The translations under genes were made by a program, and so were the position numbers. A stretch of DNA of 64,000 nucleotides. Source: Tipula vernalis (taxonomy: Eukaryota; Arthropoda; Insecta; Diptera; Tipulidae). The notes beneath the pieces are model-generated. The model made no database searches. It saw only the letters and a program-made list of their open reading frames with translations, and was not told where the DNA came from. The DNA is taken from positions 185,234,015 through 185,298,014 of the forward strand of contig OY282558.1 of NCBI GenBank assembly GCA_958295665.1. Direction: 5' to 3'. This document shows, in pieces, positions 21,600-33,935 of the stretch. The first letter of the stretch is position 1; every line of letters begins with the position of its first letter.

Positions 21600-22470
21600 A
21601 ATCAAAAGATTTCGAGTTCTTGACACCGATTATGATATTTTTGTTATTTGTGAAACGTTCAAAAGCATCCGCTCCGCGAAACACTTCCCGCGTGACTATG
21701 TACATCTACGAATAAATATAGATACAACAATTTGCAACATTTGCAGCAATCTCAAGACAGGAGATAATGGACTTTTTGCCTGTCATTCCTGTAATGACAT
21801 TATTTATTGCCGCTAGTATCAAAACTGACAACTCGATCATTTGGGAGATCGACATGGCACTTGTGTTGGCCGTTTAGGGATGGCTGCTTACGCTTCCCTC
21901 TGGCTCGCCTCATTCGATCAACCCGTGGTCTGGTGAGGAGGCGTCGGTGTTTCGTATGCAATGCGTCAATATCGCATAGTCTATTTCGTTCTTGTATGAT
22001 GTTCCTTTTGGAGTTCCATAAGGTCCACATCTTGGACTATTACTTTTAATAATATTTATTAATAATGCAGTCCAATGCTTGGTTTTTTAAGTGTTTATTG
22101 TATGCAGATAATCTGAAAATGTACGCGAACATGAAGCCTGTTATGGACACTGACCCGATGCAAGAAGAGGTCGATGAATTTTGTAGGTGGTCTACAATAA
22201 ATAAATTATCGTTAAATGCTGATAAATGTAAAGTTATGACATTTTCTAGAAAGCGACTGTCTTATACGAAGGTCCCATATGTTTTATTTGAGTTTGTGAC
22301 ATTCGTGATCTTGGAGTTATCTTTTCTAGTAATTTGCACTTTAACAATCACATTTGCTATATAATAAATAAGGTATTTCGTTACCTACGTTAAGACAGTG
22401 TTAGAATATACCTCCGATAGAATTAAAAGCATTCAGAAACTGTTTTTGATTTTTGCAATACGACGTTTAC
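21600..22470 (+). pseudogene. Jockey/CR1-type non-LTR remnant
   Basis: Short diagnostic pieces in order. YDIFVICETF (near 21630) corresponds to the YDIIxLxETW motif of the AP-type endonuclease. CNICSNLKTGDNGLFACHSC (near 21740) is cysteine-rich. FGVP and GPHL (about 22000-22035) are shifted parts of the GVPQGS-x-LGP box. LLYADNLKMYAN (22100) is the RT active site, with Asn replacing the second Asp. WSTINKLSLNADKCKVMTFS follows, and IRDLGVIFSSNLHFNNHI comes after a shift, then a RIKSIQKLFL-type thumb. The order of the cysteine piece relative to the endonuclease is irregular, so two fragments may be joined. Inactive. Confidence 0.6.
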
Positions 22471-22560
22471 CAAATTTGAATCGAAATTTTGTTCGTGAAC
22501 CTTACGGCCCTTTCGAGTTCAGCACAAACCAAAAAAATCATTGTAACATAAGTTCAGTAC

Positions 22561-22693
22561 ACACAAATGTGTAGGTAAAAAACCATAATATTATAAACAC
22601 TTTAGTGTCAACCTACACATTTGTGTAAAAGAGTATGTCGTTAAAGATTTTTCTATTATAAGGTTAATCATGGATCAACTGACACATTTGTGT
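22561..22693. repeat. Left cluster of ACACAAWTGTGT motifs
   Basis: Three near-palindromic copies at 22561-22575, 22612-22626 and 22682-22693, some extended by GTAGG. A fourth similar site (GCACAATTGTGCA) lies at 23041 in intron 1. Their subterminal position suggests transposase binding sites. Confidence 0.6.
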
Positions 22694-22875
22694 GGGTAAG
22701 GAAGACGTTTTTTTAGACGTTTTGTTTTATTTTTCTGTTTAAACTTCCCAGCTTCCCACTGAATGGTGCTTCCATCTATTGTAAAAGTAATTGATTTAAC
22801 TTAAAATGTCACAAAATTATTAAAATTGTGATCTTTTCTATCTATTTTCTAACTTCAAAAAGTAATTAGTTTACA

Positions 22876-24890
22876 ATGAGTCGACCATACGAAGGTAACT
22901 ACAAATTAATATATGAAAAAAAAATATTTAATTAATTTTTTATGAAATACTGAAGATTAAATATCGCAGTTTTTGTTATTAAAATCATAAAAATTAATTA
23001 TATTTTAATTAAATGGGTAAATGCTTTTAAAAATGAGCATGCACAATTGTGCATATTGAACATCACCTTTGTATTTAAATTAATTTTGTTTTTTCTAGTT
23101 TTGTACAAAGACGGCGAGTGGCAAATAACCGAAGCCGATCTTTTAAATATTTTGGAAGATTCAGCATCTGATTCAGGGGATGTCGTTGTCCTTGACGATA
23201 ATATTGTGCGATTAGAGCGAAAGGAAGATGATTGCTCCAATGACGAAAGCACAATAGCACATGAAGAAGATAATGTCGATCAAATTACAGGCGGCCAAAT
23301 AACAAACCCACAAAATATATGGTGCCCGGGTCAGTTTACCGAACAAATCTTGAATGTTGTGAATGAGCCGCCTTCGTCTTCCTGTTCATCTCAGCAGATA
23401 AATATTAAATCTCCTTTTAATATTTCAAGGAATATTTTCCAGAACAACATTTAATTGACGCCTCAATGAACACCAATATTTACCATTTAAAAGCTCATGT
23501 TACTGAACATAAAACATCGGCTCAGGAATTGAAAAAACTTTACGGCATATTTTTAATGATGTTTTCCATCCCGATTCCACGATTGGAGATGTTTTGGAGG
23601 CGTGATTTTCGGCTCGACATAGTAGCAACCGCCATTTCAAAAACTCGCTTTAAAATCTTCGAACATCGCTTCACTATGTAGATGTAAATCAGACGTCCAC
23701 CGATCCCAAAAACCTTTTTTGGAAAATAGCACCTTAAGTAAATGCAGTATGGGGCAGATGTCAGGCATTGCCAAGAAAAAATTGAACATATTCTATGTGG
23801 ACGATACCTTATACCGGACGATGCCCGGCGAGGCAATACGTTAAAAATAAGCCACGGCCCGTTGGCTTAAAAAATTGTGTCGTAACCACATCTAACCGCC
23901 TCGTTATGGACTTTAAAATTTATCAAGGCGACAAAACAAACTTGAGCGATCGATCTTTCGGTTTGGGACCAGCAGTGGTAATGCGCCATGTCGAGACTAT
24001 TCCTAAAGGTAGCCACATATTTTTTGATCGGTACTTTCTTGTATATAAACTTCTTGATTTGGGATACTGTTCTACAGGTAAATAATAATTTTATTAATAA
24101 ATTTAATAATTTGGTAAAATTTTTAATTATTTAAGGAACTATAATGTCGAATCGACTAAAAAATATTAAGTTCAAGCTGGACAGGCATATGGAAAGAGGC
24201 GAGAGCCAGGAATTTGTTTAAAACAATGGAACCCACGAATTGACTGTCGTAAAGTGGAAACACGCTAAATGTGTTACCGCACTTTCGTCTGTAGCTGGGA
24301 CGAATCCATCAACAATGGTTACACGTTGGAATAAACAACCAAAGTCATATTTAAGTGTTCCATGTCCACAAATTATATCACTATACAACAAAAATATGGG
24401 TGGGGTCGACATTGTAGACCAAATGCTTGAATATTACCGCACCTTTATAAAGACTAAAAAATGGACACTTAAAGCCACTAATCACTTTATTGATTTGGCG
24501 ATCGTTAATGCATGCGGATGGACAGAGAAGATATCTTGCGTCGTGGCGTGCCAAAAAAACAACGCATGGATCTCCTTGAGTTTAAATTGGAAGTGGCTGG
24601 TGCTTTACTTTCTTGTGCTAAACGTAAAAAAAGAGACAGCAGTAGTTAGAAAGAAGACGAAGTAACCGAACCGGTTTCTCAGAGGTTATGTTCGCCTCTT
24701 CCATGTTTCGGTAAACGGTATAACGGTTACGAACATTGGCCGACTGTGGATTGTTTAAAAACCGCTAATAACTGCCGATTAGAGGCTTTTAAATCTAGAA
24801 GACGTAATCGTTGTGAGAAATGCAACGTATATTTATGTTTGACATCAGTAAAAAACGGCTTCAAACGATTCCATATATTTATAAAGTAAG
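22876..24890 (+). pseudogene. piggyBac transposase, spliced, frameshifted
   Basis: Proposed structure: exon 1 from the ATG at 22876 to 22894 (MSRPYE), intron 22895-23098, exon 2 from 23099 (YKDGEWQITEADLLNILEDS, an acidic N-terminus), intron 24078-24135, exon 3 from 24136. DDE_Tnp_1_7 features include ELKKLYGIFLMMFSIPIPRL, TGRCPARQYVKNKPRPVGLK, FFDRYFLVYKLLD (catalytic Asp), NKNMGGVDIVDQM (catalytic Asp) and a C-terminal cysteine-rich zinc motif near 24780-24880. The frame is broken near 23435, 23680, 23790 and around 24520-24720. The two introns join in frame. Confidence 0.75.
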
Positions 24891-25069
24891 TTTTTAGATA
24901 ATTTGTTTTATTGTATTTTATGATTTTATTTTTATATGAACTAATGTGATCTTTATGTGATACTTGAATTTAAATACAAATAAAAATACGAAAATATTTT
25001 CATTTTTAATAGATTTGATTTTCAGTTAATATAAGGTACATTGATTTATGTTCAACAAGCACAAATGTG

Positions 25070-25380
25070 TAGGTGCCAATTTTCCTATACAAAATAATTT
25101 TTTTGGTAAACCAAATAAATTTTCTAGTTATTTAGGTAATTCTGAATAACTTGTGAAAATTTTAGGAAAATTCGTTAACATTTAATTTTCCTGAACGTTC
25201 CGGCATCACTAATTGAAACTACACAATTGTGCTAGTGGGATTTTAGTTATGATGATTTTTTTCAAGGCAAACTAGTCTTTAATAATATACACAAATGTGT
25301 TGGCGGGGTCTAAATTCATCCATAAATTCCTTTGTAACAAACGTCATTGTGGTAATGAAATTTTACCTACACAATTGTGT
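25070..25380. repeat. Right cluster of ACACAAWTGTGT motifs
   Basis: Four copies, at about 25070-25084, 25221-25231, 25289-25300 and 25366-25380, mirroring the left cluster. Confidence 0.6.
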
Positions 25381-25399
25381 AGTCAGGACTCGAAAGGGG

Positions 25400-25850
25400 T
25401 AAAACGCGTTTTATTATTAAATTAACAAACTTAAGTGCGTAGAAGAGAAATAGCGTGTATCGTTTTTGCTCGTGACATTTTATGCTCTAGAAATAATTGC
25501 TCTGAACTGCTTGAGAGATTTAGATTTTTAAGAGCGCGTTCGGGGTTTTCCGTATCTCGTATTGCGCCTATAATTTTAGAATAATTATTTCATTTTCATA
25601 ATTTTATTTTATTATTTATTCGCTTGTTTTTTTTTTAAATTTATTAAAGAATTTTGTTTTATATTATTTTACTTTATATTTATAGTATTTAACGTGGTGG
25701 TTGTGTGAGTAATCAAACTTTGTAATTCTCCCAAGAAAAGTAATTAAATATTTAATTTGATTAGAAATTTTAAATTGAAATTGAAATAAATTATTTTTTA
25801 AATATTTTCCTAAATTTTATTTGAAAAACTAAGTGAATTTTATATTGAAA
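25400..25850. other. No feature recognised
   Basis: Very AT-rich spacer between the piggyBac copy and the Helitron 3' end. Confidence 0.4.
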
Positions 25851-25877
25851 CTAGTAATTACCCGTCAAAACTGACGG
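25851..25877 (-). terminator. Helitron 3' terminal hairpin and CTAG
   Basis: On the minus strand CCGTCA-GTTT-TGACGG, then GTAATTA and CTAG at the end. The hairpin plus CTRR terminus acts as the rolling-circle replication terminator in this superfamily. Confidence 0.85.
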
Positions 25878-26212
25878 AAGTTTCTGAAAACTCATTATAT
25901 AGTAGTTCACATATTTATTTGCTTTTTATATCCCTTACTTCCCCTTCCTAAAAGATCGTAACATATTTCAAAACCCCTCCCTCTCCCAGGCGTAACATAA
26001 AATTATTCACATTTTTAAATTATTTTAATCACGTGAAAGTGAATTTTGCAATTAAGAAAACGGGCTATCAATGATATGATCTATGTTCACTCCTCCCTAT
26101 ATTTAACAAATCATGAAGCCACCTCCATGAAGCGTTACGTAATATGGCTCCATAGCCTGAAAAGTAAAATGTTTTTTTTTTCTAAAATAATACGAAATAA
26201 GACAATTTAATA
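25878..26212. other. Helitron 3' non-coding part
   Basis: Non-coding stretch between the Rep/Helicase stop and the terminal hairpin. No further feature. Confidence 0.6.
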
Positions 26213-29200
26213 TTAATTCAATAATTCTTTTATCACATCGTTTCTTGTAAATGTACAGTTATCATTTATTATTGCGCCTTGGTATGAGAAATTGTTGATC
26301 AGCACTCTAAGGTTTTCATGATTTCGTACTCGCGTTAAAGCTACATAAAGCTGGCCATGAGCAAAAACAGGTTCTGGTAAAAACACCCCAACCTTATCGA
26401 ATGATTGTCCCTGAGCCTTGTTAATCGTCATTGCAAAAGCCAAAATGATGGGAAATTGTCGTCGCTTCATTTGAAATCCTAAGCTGCTCTCGCTTGGTTC
26501 CAAGTCGATTCGGGGGATGCAAACTTCCGCTCCCTTATTGCTGCCTGCGATTATTTCCGCCTTGATACAATTCCTGAACAGCTTTTTCACGATCAATCGA
26601 GTTCCATTCAGAAGTCCCTTCTTTGGATCCAAATTCCTTAGCAACATGATGAACGCACCAACTTTCAATTTCAGTGAATGAGGAGGCATGCCAGAAGGGG
26701 TCTGAGAATTCAAAAATTAGACTGGAAAATCGATTGCATCGTTCGGGTCGTAGGAGATCATTGAGTCAATGCTCAGGAAGGTTGTTGCATCTCCTGGTAA
26801 AAGATCGAGAATGGCATTGTTGAGCTTTGTGACATGAACATTTTTTGGACTGAGAATGATCTTGTTGGCGACATCGGCGATTTCATCAGCAGTTGTTGTT
26901 CGAATTTCAACTCCAAAAATTGATCGAATGATGTTTTCACGCTCTATCATTTCCTCAGGAATTTCGACTAAATCGGGATCGGCTTCTTCCAGATCATTTC
27001 GCAATCTGCCATCGCCCAATTGCAAAACCCATTCGTTGAACTCTCGTTGTCCAAATGCTCGCATGTTGGTGATGAGAGTTCGCTGCTTCACATGCCGCCA
27101 CAAAAGAGAATTTTTCACGCACATTTCGATGATACCAGCATTTTTTCCTCTGGGAACAACATTTGAGGTTTGTCGAAAGTCACCGCCAAGGATGAGAAGC
27201 TTGCCACTGAAAGGACGAATATTATTCATAATTCCTCGCAAAAGCAGATCAATCACTCGAAGAGAATGCGAAGAAAGCATTGAAGCCTCATCGATAATGA
27301 GCATTTCAGCTTCTCGTAATTTAATGGATTCCTGCGAGGGGATTTTCATGGATGACACCGATGTTTCGTTAGCAGAAAGCGGGATTTTGAAACCACTGTG
27401 GGCAGTTCTACCACCAACTAATAAATCCGATGCAATTCCTGTCGTGGCGAAAGCATGAACAACTTTACTCTGGCCTCTTACATAACTCATCAAAGTGTTG
27501 TAAAGGTAAGTTTTTCCCGAACCGCCAGGACTGTCGAGGAAGAAAAATCTCGACTCAGCCATCGAATCATCAATTACAGCAGCAATCTCTTCGAAAATGG
27601 CACGCTGCATTGGGTTAAGGGTGGCGATCAAGTTTATGGACATTTGAGCTTGCTCTTTGACATCAAAAACATGTTCGACGTTTTGAATCGGGCCCGGTTC
27701 AGGAAGGCGAAAATCTATGCATTTCATGCCATTCATGCGCAAAATAACCTCAATGTATTGAATCAGTTTCTTTTCAGCGGTTATGTGATCGAAATACATG
27801 ATGTAGTCGGCGATTAAATACTCCTTGAATTGCTCGAAAAGCGCAAGAGGATTTTTTGGCGAATTGAAGACACAAATCAAAGCAAATGTTAGGCGAATTT
27901 GATGCGGCATGCACACATGACTTGCTTCACTTAAACATCGTTCCCATTCGCTATCATCCTCAAGAAGGTTCATGGCTCGTGCTGCATCATTGAAGGTGTC
28001 AAAAATCAATGAATGGACGGTCTTAAGATCGGTAAAACTTTGAGCTCCACGAATGTGTTGTAATAGCAGTCTCAAATAAAAGCGCTCGCGATCTTTCGGA
28101 CTGACAGCATACATTCGAGTGATAATCCTATCTCCTCTCTGCTTGCGAACTTTCCAAATGCAAAAAGTTTTGTCAAATACGTAATGCTCAGGAATTTCGG
28201 AATACAAATATTGTCGAGCATTCTCGTCTTCGTGCTTGTTAAGCTCAAACCATGCAGTCAGATGTGTGTATCGGTGTTGAGCTCGATCAGCTGCAGCATC
28301 TTCTTGGCCGTCTTGAAAATAAACCATTTGTTCGTCAGGAAGATGGATGGCAAGACGATAAACAACATGCGATCGATCGTTCATTGGATTTTCGAGCAGT
28401 CGCCAAATTGCTTCAGGAGCACAAACATAACGCGCATCGAGAAATTGCTTAATTTCATCTTGAACAATCGGTCCTTGTGCACTTAATTCAACAGAAGCAC
28501 AATCATATCCTTTGTATATATATTTGAAAATGTACTTGATTGCTTGAACGGTTTGGCAGGATTCGACGTTAATGTGACAATTGAATTTGCGTGTTAAAAA
28601 TTTGTTGTATGGAACGACATGACGATTATCAATTTTCCTTTCTCCTATTTGAATCTCAATTCCTTCACGACGACGATAAATGGGAAAACCATTAACTTCG
28701 GTTAACGTTTCCTTGCAAAAGGTTTTCGGAAATCTTTTTGCACATTCACCTTTTTCCATGCAAGGCGCAAGTGGGTTCTCATTGCCGCAAGGTCCATGTA
28801 TTATCGAGCGAACAACGATTTCATGCAATATGGGTTCCAGTTGCTCTTCAGGAATCTCAGCGCACACAAATCGATCAATCTTCTTGGCTGTGTCGATTTT
28901 TGAGTCATTGGCCAGAATGAAGAGCATGTGAGCATGGGGAATTCCTCTTTTTTGAAACTCAATCGTGTAAACGTATGCAATGACATTTCCAAAAACCTTG
29001 TTCTTTACTATGTCATCGAGTAGTGCTTTCAACTTAATGCTGAACACTTGAGCAACCAAATCTGGTCTGTCACCGGGCTGTTGTACAGGAAAAAGGTTCT
29101 CTCGAATCTCTGGCCAATTGGGATTGCATGTCATAGTAATGAAAAGATCAGGCTTGCCGTACTCTGCCACAATTGCCATAGAGTCGTGATACTTTTCGCG

Positions 29201-30375
29201 CATGTTGCGAGGGGAACCTTGAAATGAAGATGGCAAGATGACAGATCGACCAACTGTAGTTCCATGACGAATTGCCACATAATTCAAAACGTCCATTAGA
29301 CCTCGATATTGCTCGACTCGTAAGCGTCCCTGCTGATTGCGCACAAAGTTCAAATTGTTGGCTTCAACTTGCAGATGAGCATCAACAGCCCACTGCTGAA
29401 ACAATTTTCCGCCATGGAGAATTGGATTGAAGCGACCGACTCGAATGGCAATTTGTGCAACTTTCCATTGCAGAAGAGTGATTTTAGTTCGCTTTCTCTC
29501 GGGACAATGAGCGGTATTCATTTGCATGTTTGGTTACCAGCCAGCTTCTCCAAAAGGATAGAATAGTACGTATGTCATCGGATCCAAATGTAAACTTAAA
29601 ATGTTGAGGTTGATGAGAGGTTGTTCAACATTACGTGGGTAAACTCGAAAAGCACGTTCAAATGGAGGCTGTCCGTCGGCAGAGCGAAAAATCATTGCCA
29701 CCTCGTTAACTGTTGGTAGATCGTAACGACGTCTATCGTCATTACGATCGCGCCGAAATGCCATGTTCACAACGGGAAGCGTTCGATTGTCGTCTGCCGC
29801 TGCTTGTTCTTCCTCCCGCTCAACCTCACCAAGATTTCGGTAGGCTTTCGCATAAATATTTTGCTCTCGAATCATTTCATCCAAAGCGCTGACAATAGTT
29901 GCGTTCAATCGCGAATTAGCAGGATGATTCATGCGATCTTGATTCGCCATAGCTGAGTCAATAACATATAGCTGAGCATATTGTCGTTGCTCACCTTCAG
30001 CTGGATGCATGTGGCCAGTACGATGATAGATCTGACCGTGAACGCGAAAAACATAAGGGCCTCGTCCTTGAAACTGATGAATTTGCGCACCCATTGAAGC
30101 AAATGCAAGCATAGAGTTGTACGATCGAATGTTATCATGAAAGGCTCGAAAATGTGGGTGATGAGGATTACTGAGAAGCTCATGAAGAAGAAACGGAAAT
30201 TGTCGCATTTGCTGGCAGCCAGTTTCAAGCAATACAGTTCCTTTGTGGCAACAAAATTTGAAGTTTCCATCCGACGACTTTTCAGCACTAAAATTGAGAG
30301 AATGGCAATGTCGACATTCAACATTCATCACACCACAACTGTGAGCATTAATTTCATTGTCTCGGAAGGTTTCAT
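26213..30375 (-). pseudogene. Helitron Rep/Helicase, two premature stops
   Basis: One frame runs from 30375 to 26213, interrupted only by TAA at 29536-29534 and TAA at 26719-26717; both sides of each stop are in phase. Features in order: CxxC-type zinc motif (VECRHCHSLNF, near 30320); Rep nuclease with the HUH motif in GIPHAHMLF (near 28930) and the tyrosine segment KYIFKYIYKGYD (near 28520). A Pif1-family SF1 helicase follows, with Walker A SPGGSGKT (near 27520), Walker B LIIDEASML (near 27300), and the C-terminal FAMTINKAQGQSFD and LYVALTRVRN motifs (26430-26310). All catalytic motifs survive, so inactivation is recent or due only to the stops and the insertion. The upstream part of the frame is at 31317-31548. 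Confidence 0.9.
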
Positions 30376-31316
30376 TTTTTTTTTTTTTTTTTTTTAATTT
30401 AAAATAAATTTTATTTATTTATTTTATGTAATTACAATCTAGTCTCCTGGACTAATTAGCAATTTGTTTCTGACTTAATTTACTAACTTAAATTAATCTA
30501 TGGCTTCTTCCCATTGGCATTCCATAGTGTTTGGTAAATTGATGTAAACCACATCTTTGTTGTGGATTTTAAATCAGCATAATGCTGCTTAAACTGACAA
30601 TCACACCAGCTCAAAAGGTTTGGTTCTTTTAAGTCTGCGAACTAAATTCGTGATGCTTAGGAGCTGAGTTGCCTCAATGTTCACATGTTGGCGGAGCCTT
30701 TCTTCATGTCTCCGTGCTTTTTCCTGGATTTCATTTAAGATGAGGTTCATTTTAAGGTCCCTATGAAGGTCATTGTTCCTAACATACCAAGGTGCATCAA
30801 CGATGTTCCTTAATACCATATTCTGAAATCTTTGGATGATATTTACGTTGGTCTGTTTGGTACAACCCCAAAGCTGAATACCATAAGTCCAAATCGGTTT
30901 CAATATTTGCTTATAAAGTAGAAGCTTGTTGTATGTTGATAAAGAAGAGTTCCTTCCCATCAGCCAATACATTTTTCTGTATTTAAGTCTTAATTCTTCA
31001 CTTTTCTTCTTGACGTGTGCTTTCCATCGTAGTTTAGCATCCAGGGTCATACCGAGATACTTAGCTGTGTTCGCATGCGGTATTATTTCCCGATTTATGG
31101 TAATCGGAATATGTTCGATTCGTCTGTTTGTAAAGTTGATGTGAACTGATTTAGCTTCATTTAGTTTTATTCTCCATCTTTTTGTCCATTTATATATTTG
31201 AGTTAAAGCTGATTGTAACTTCTGTGTTGATTCTTCGTTGCTTTTTCCAACAGCTAAGATCGCCGTATCATCTGCAAAAGTTGCCACTGTGTTGTTTTCT
31301 AATGTAGGAATATGTA
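30376..31316 (-). mobile_element. 5'-truncated Jockey-type insertion with poly(A)
   Basis: The 941-bp insertion is flanked by the 12-bp duplication GGAAGGTTTCAT (31317-31328 and 30364-30375). On the minus strand it begins inside the RT palm (TLENNTVATFADDTAILAVG, with the FADD active site). It continues through the thumb (NTAKYLGMTLDAKLRWKAHV) and C-terminus (TYGIQLWGCTKQTNVNIIQR), and stops at 30603-30601. A 225-bp 3' UTR and a poly(A) of about 20 (30395-30376) follow. This is a standard target-primed 5'-truncated insertion. Its open frame is in phase with the Helitron N-terminus, giving a 315-codon chimeric frame at 31548-30601. Confidence 0.92.
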
Positions 31317-31548
31317 GGAAGGTTTCATGATCAAAAATCGATGAATTCCCAGCGGCTCTCGATCTTCGCATCCGATTTGCATTTTGAGCTCTGCGAATTA
31401 TGCCTTCTCCCGGCATTTTATTTAAAAGTCGTTGGCGTTTTTGCTCATTATTGCGTTGACGATCTTCTTGCGACTGTCGATTTCTCCACCTTAGTTGTCG
31501 TTCACAATTCAAACGCAATTTCCGTCCTTCCGGAGTTTCTCGTTCCAT
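31317..31548 (-). pseudogene. Helitron Rep/Helicase N-terminus
   Basis: Starts at the ATG at 31548. The first 77 residues are highly basic with repeated RQ/RR/QR (MERETPEGRKLRLNCERQLR..., ending SIFDHETF). The frame then runs straight into Jockey sequence. The same reading frame resumes on the far side of the insertion at 30375 (HETF then RDNE), which shows that these are two halves of one gene. Confidence 0.85.
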
Positions 31549-31560
31549 TCTAGTTAAAAA

Positions 31561-33337
31561 GTTTAAAATTTTGATTTCTCATGTAAAGTAAAATTTAAAT
31601 AATTTAATTTTTTTCGGGAACATTGACATTTCAAAAGTTTTAATATTGCTTACATTTATTAAGGTCTATATAACAAATCTATTTACACAACGTCTGTGTA
31701 AGTTCGTTAAAAATTGAGCGACAGTTTCGCTCTAATTTTTCACACGTTAGTGCAATAATAAAAAACTATCTTTAAATTCAATAAAATGACACAATTTTAA
31801 CACTTTATTCACACGTAAAACATAAGAACTAAACAAAACAATTGAAGAAATAAAATAAATTTCAGTTTCTTATTTTTATAAACACACCCGATACCTATAT
31901 GAGTATTTGAAACTAATTTTACAATGGTTCCTATGGTCATGATTGCATCGAAAGGGCTCCACGAATTAAAAAAGGCTCACTTAGCTGAAATTTACAGCGG
32001 GCCGTATTATACGCGAAATATTGATACAATGAGGTGTTGGTGCATTTAGTTTGTAGTAGTGTTAGTGTGTGGGGTGTATAATTATACAAATAGCGTCTCG
32101 CTCCACACTAGGTATATTATTTAATAAAGAGGATATAGTTTTCAATTCGTTATGTTGTAATGAAATGCCGTTATAAAATGAAAAAAAAAAAAATAATAAT
32201 AATCCAAAACGTTCTTGGTGAGGATCGAACACGAAAGCTTATTGGAAAAAATTGAATATCGAAAAATAATTTTCGGTACCAGCCTAAATGTACATTACAG
32301 TTTTAAAAAATGTATTATTACATATTACATTATAATCATTGTCTTACAATATAAAATTTTTTGTTTTTCAATTCGTATTGAAAAAATTAAATACCGTTAT
32401 AGGCAAAAAAATTATTAAAATTAATAAGTACTTCGATGAGCATTCCCGGAACCCGAAACATTTTCTATTCGAAGTTCCTTGTTAAAAAGTCACCACCTAT
32501 ATCACTCGGACTACTCAGTTATAAAATTCGAGCATCTAAATTGGAAATATAAGAAAAGCGTTACGGCCGCACACTGTGAATTATATATTAGTAGATTATT
32601 GGAAATATTGAATTACCTAATGTTGCTTGAAAATAATATTTACAAAATTTAATATTTGACCTTGTTCCGTGCAACTTTCAAATCCACAAAATTTACAATA
32701 AATTAATCGATTTCCACATCACCCAAGGGCTACGATAGTTAATGTGTCCTTTTTATTGAGGTTTCCTTAGTAAATCCTCATAATAATTCAAAATTTGTAG
32801 TTTGTTGATTAAATTAATTTGTGTATAAAAAATAGCAAAATAAAAGCGATAAAAAATCGGGATCTGAGCTTTCGAGGAAATGCAAAATAAAATTTTTTTT
32901 TTATCACGGTAGTCCTTCTTCAATCCTTCCTTTTCTCCTTTTTCCCTTCTGTCTCTCCCTTATTAATGTTCGGTGCTCTTCAACCATTCATCCTTTATTT
33001 TATATTTTCAAGAATCGTGAAAATGAACTCACCTATTTACGGCGTTATTAAATTTTACGCTGAAAACAAAGAATTAAAAGTAAATAGAACCTTAAATTAT
33101 CAATGAACTGACAATGTTGTCAGTTTTCGTTAAAAATAAACCAAACTACCACTTTACAGTGCTGGTATTATTTTTATTTGCTTGTTTAGAAATAGAAAAT
33201 TATGAAACCGCAAAAAACAAAATGCATCGAAATTGCACTTAAAGTTTTATTAGGTAAGAATTTTTAAATATTTTGAATTACGTATTGCATAATGTAAAGT
33301 TTCTTACTCGATTGTATTTGAATATGAATTTTACATA
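31561..33337. other. No gene recognised
   Basis: AT-rich. It should contain the 5' end of the Helitron, which I could not place. A 6-bp hairpin GAGCGA-CAGTT-TCGCTC lies near 31717. The small frame at 32215-32418 is low-complexity and not convincing. Confidence 0.4.
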
Positions 33338-33411
33338 ATATCCTTAATTTTAAACATTTTTTTAAAAAAAAAAAAAATTTTTTTGAAGCGGAGTGACGTA
33401 AGTGATCTTTT

Positions 33412-33935
33412 TATAATTAATATTATTTCGTATAATCACAAAACACCAACAGTTTTCACTTACTTAAAAATAAAAAAACCAAACTTTTTATTTTTGAATT
33501 TATTTACTTTTATTTATTTAAAATTACAACTAGTTTCGATCTTGTAAAGATCATCTACAGGTAATTTTTTGCAATTAAAAAACTAAAGTAAAAACAACTC
33601 TTATATATACCAAAATTTTTGTTTAACAGGTAAAAAAAAAAACAAAAAAAAAAATTATAAAAAGGACTTATAATAAAAAAAATATAAAAGAAAAAAAAAA
33701 AAAAACAAAAAAAAACGGAGGCGAACAAACCCACAAATTTAATTAAAAATAAGGGGTGTTGCGCTTGTTATGGTTAATTTTTAAAAAGTTATTTTAAATA
33801 AGGGGGAATTAATTTTTGCATCATCTGTGTTCATGAGATTTGTGGTGTTGGCGATGTGGTATGACTCGTATGCGTCTAGTTTCCATTTTTGATGTACTGT
33901 TTTTATTATTTTTGAAATAGTGGTGTCTATTTTGT
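33412..33935. repeat. Left arm of long inverted repeat
   Basis: About 524 bp, reverse complement of 34174-34704, with length differences in A/T runs. It begins TATAATTAATATTATTTCG. Confidence 0.85.

Larger units (their letters stand above)
22508..25399 (+). mobile_element. piggyBac-type DNA transposon, decayed
   Basis: The ends are inverted: CCCTTTCGAGTTC at 22508 and its partner CCCTTTCGAGTCC (minus strand) ending at 25399, each next to a TTAC-like flank rather than a clean TTAA duplication. The element is about 2.9 kb with one transposase gene inside. Both subterminal regions carry copies of a palindromic ACACAAWTGTGT motif. Not mobile on its own because the gene is broken. Confidence 0.75.
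25851..31560 (-). mobile_element. Helitron, autonomous type, interrupted
   Basis: Minus strand. The 3' end is a 6-bp stem-loop (25862-25877) followed 7 nt later by CTAG (25854-25851) and a T, the Helitron signature for insertion between A and T. It encodes a Rep/Helicase protein (26213-31548). The 5' TC end was not located; it lies somewhere beyond 31548. A Jockey fragment with a 12-bp target duplication is inserted near the N-terminus of the coding frame. Confidence 0.9.

Noticed and set aside
21800..22049. 76-80 codon frames on both strands
   Set aside because: Overlapping frames in a decayed non-LTR remnant; neither shows a conserved motif beyond the shifted RT box.
22500..22512. TTAA target duplication for the piggyBac copy
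   Set aside because: The flanks read TTACGG on the left and TTTTAC (complement) on the right; a clean TTAA pair is not present.
26856..27817. Plus-strand frames of up to 200 codons
   Set aside because: They are antisense to the Helitron helicase and contain no motif.
31715..31735. GAGCGA hairpin as the Helitron 5' end
   Set aside because: Helitron hairpins mark the 3' end, and no A|TC boundary with supporting evidence was found here.
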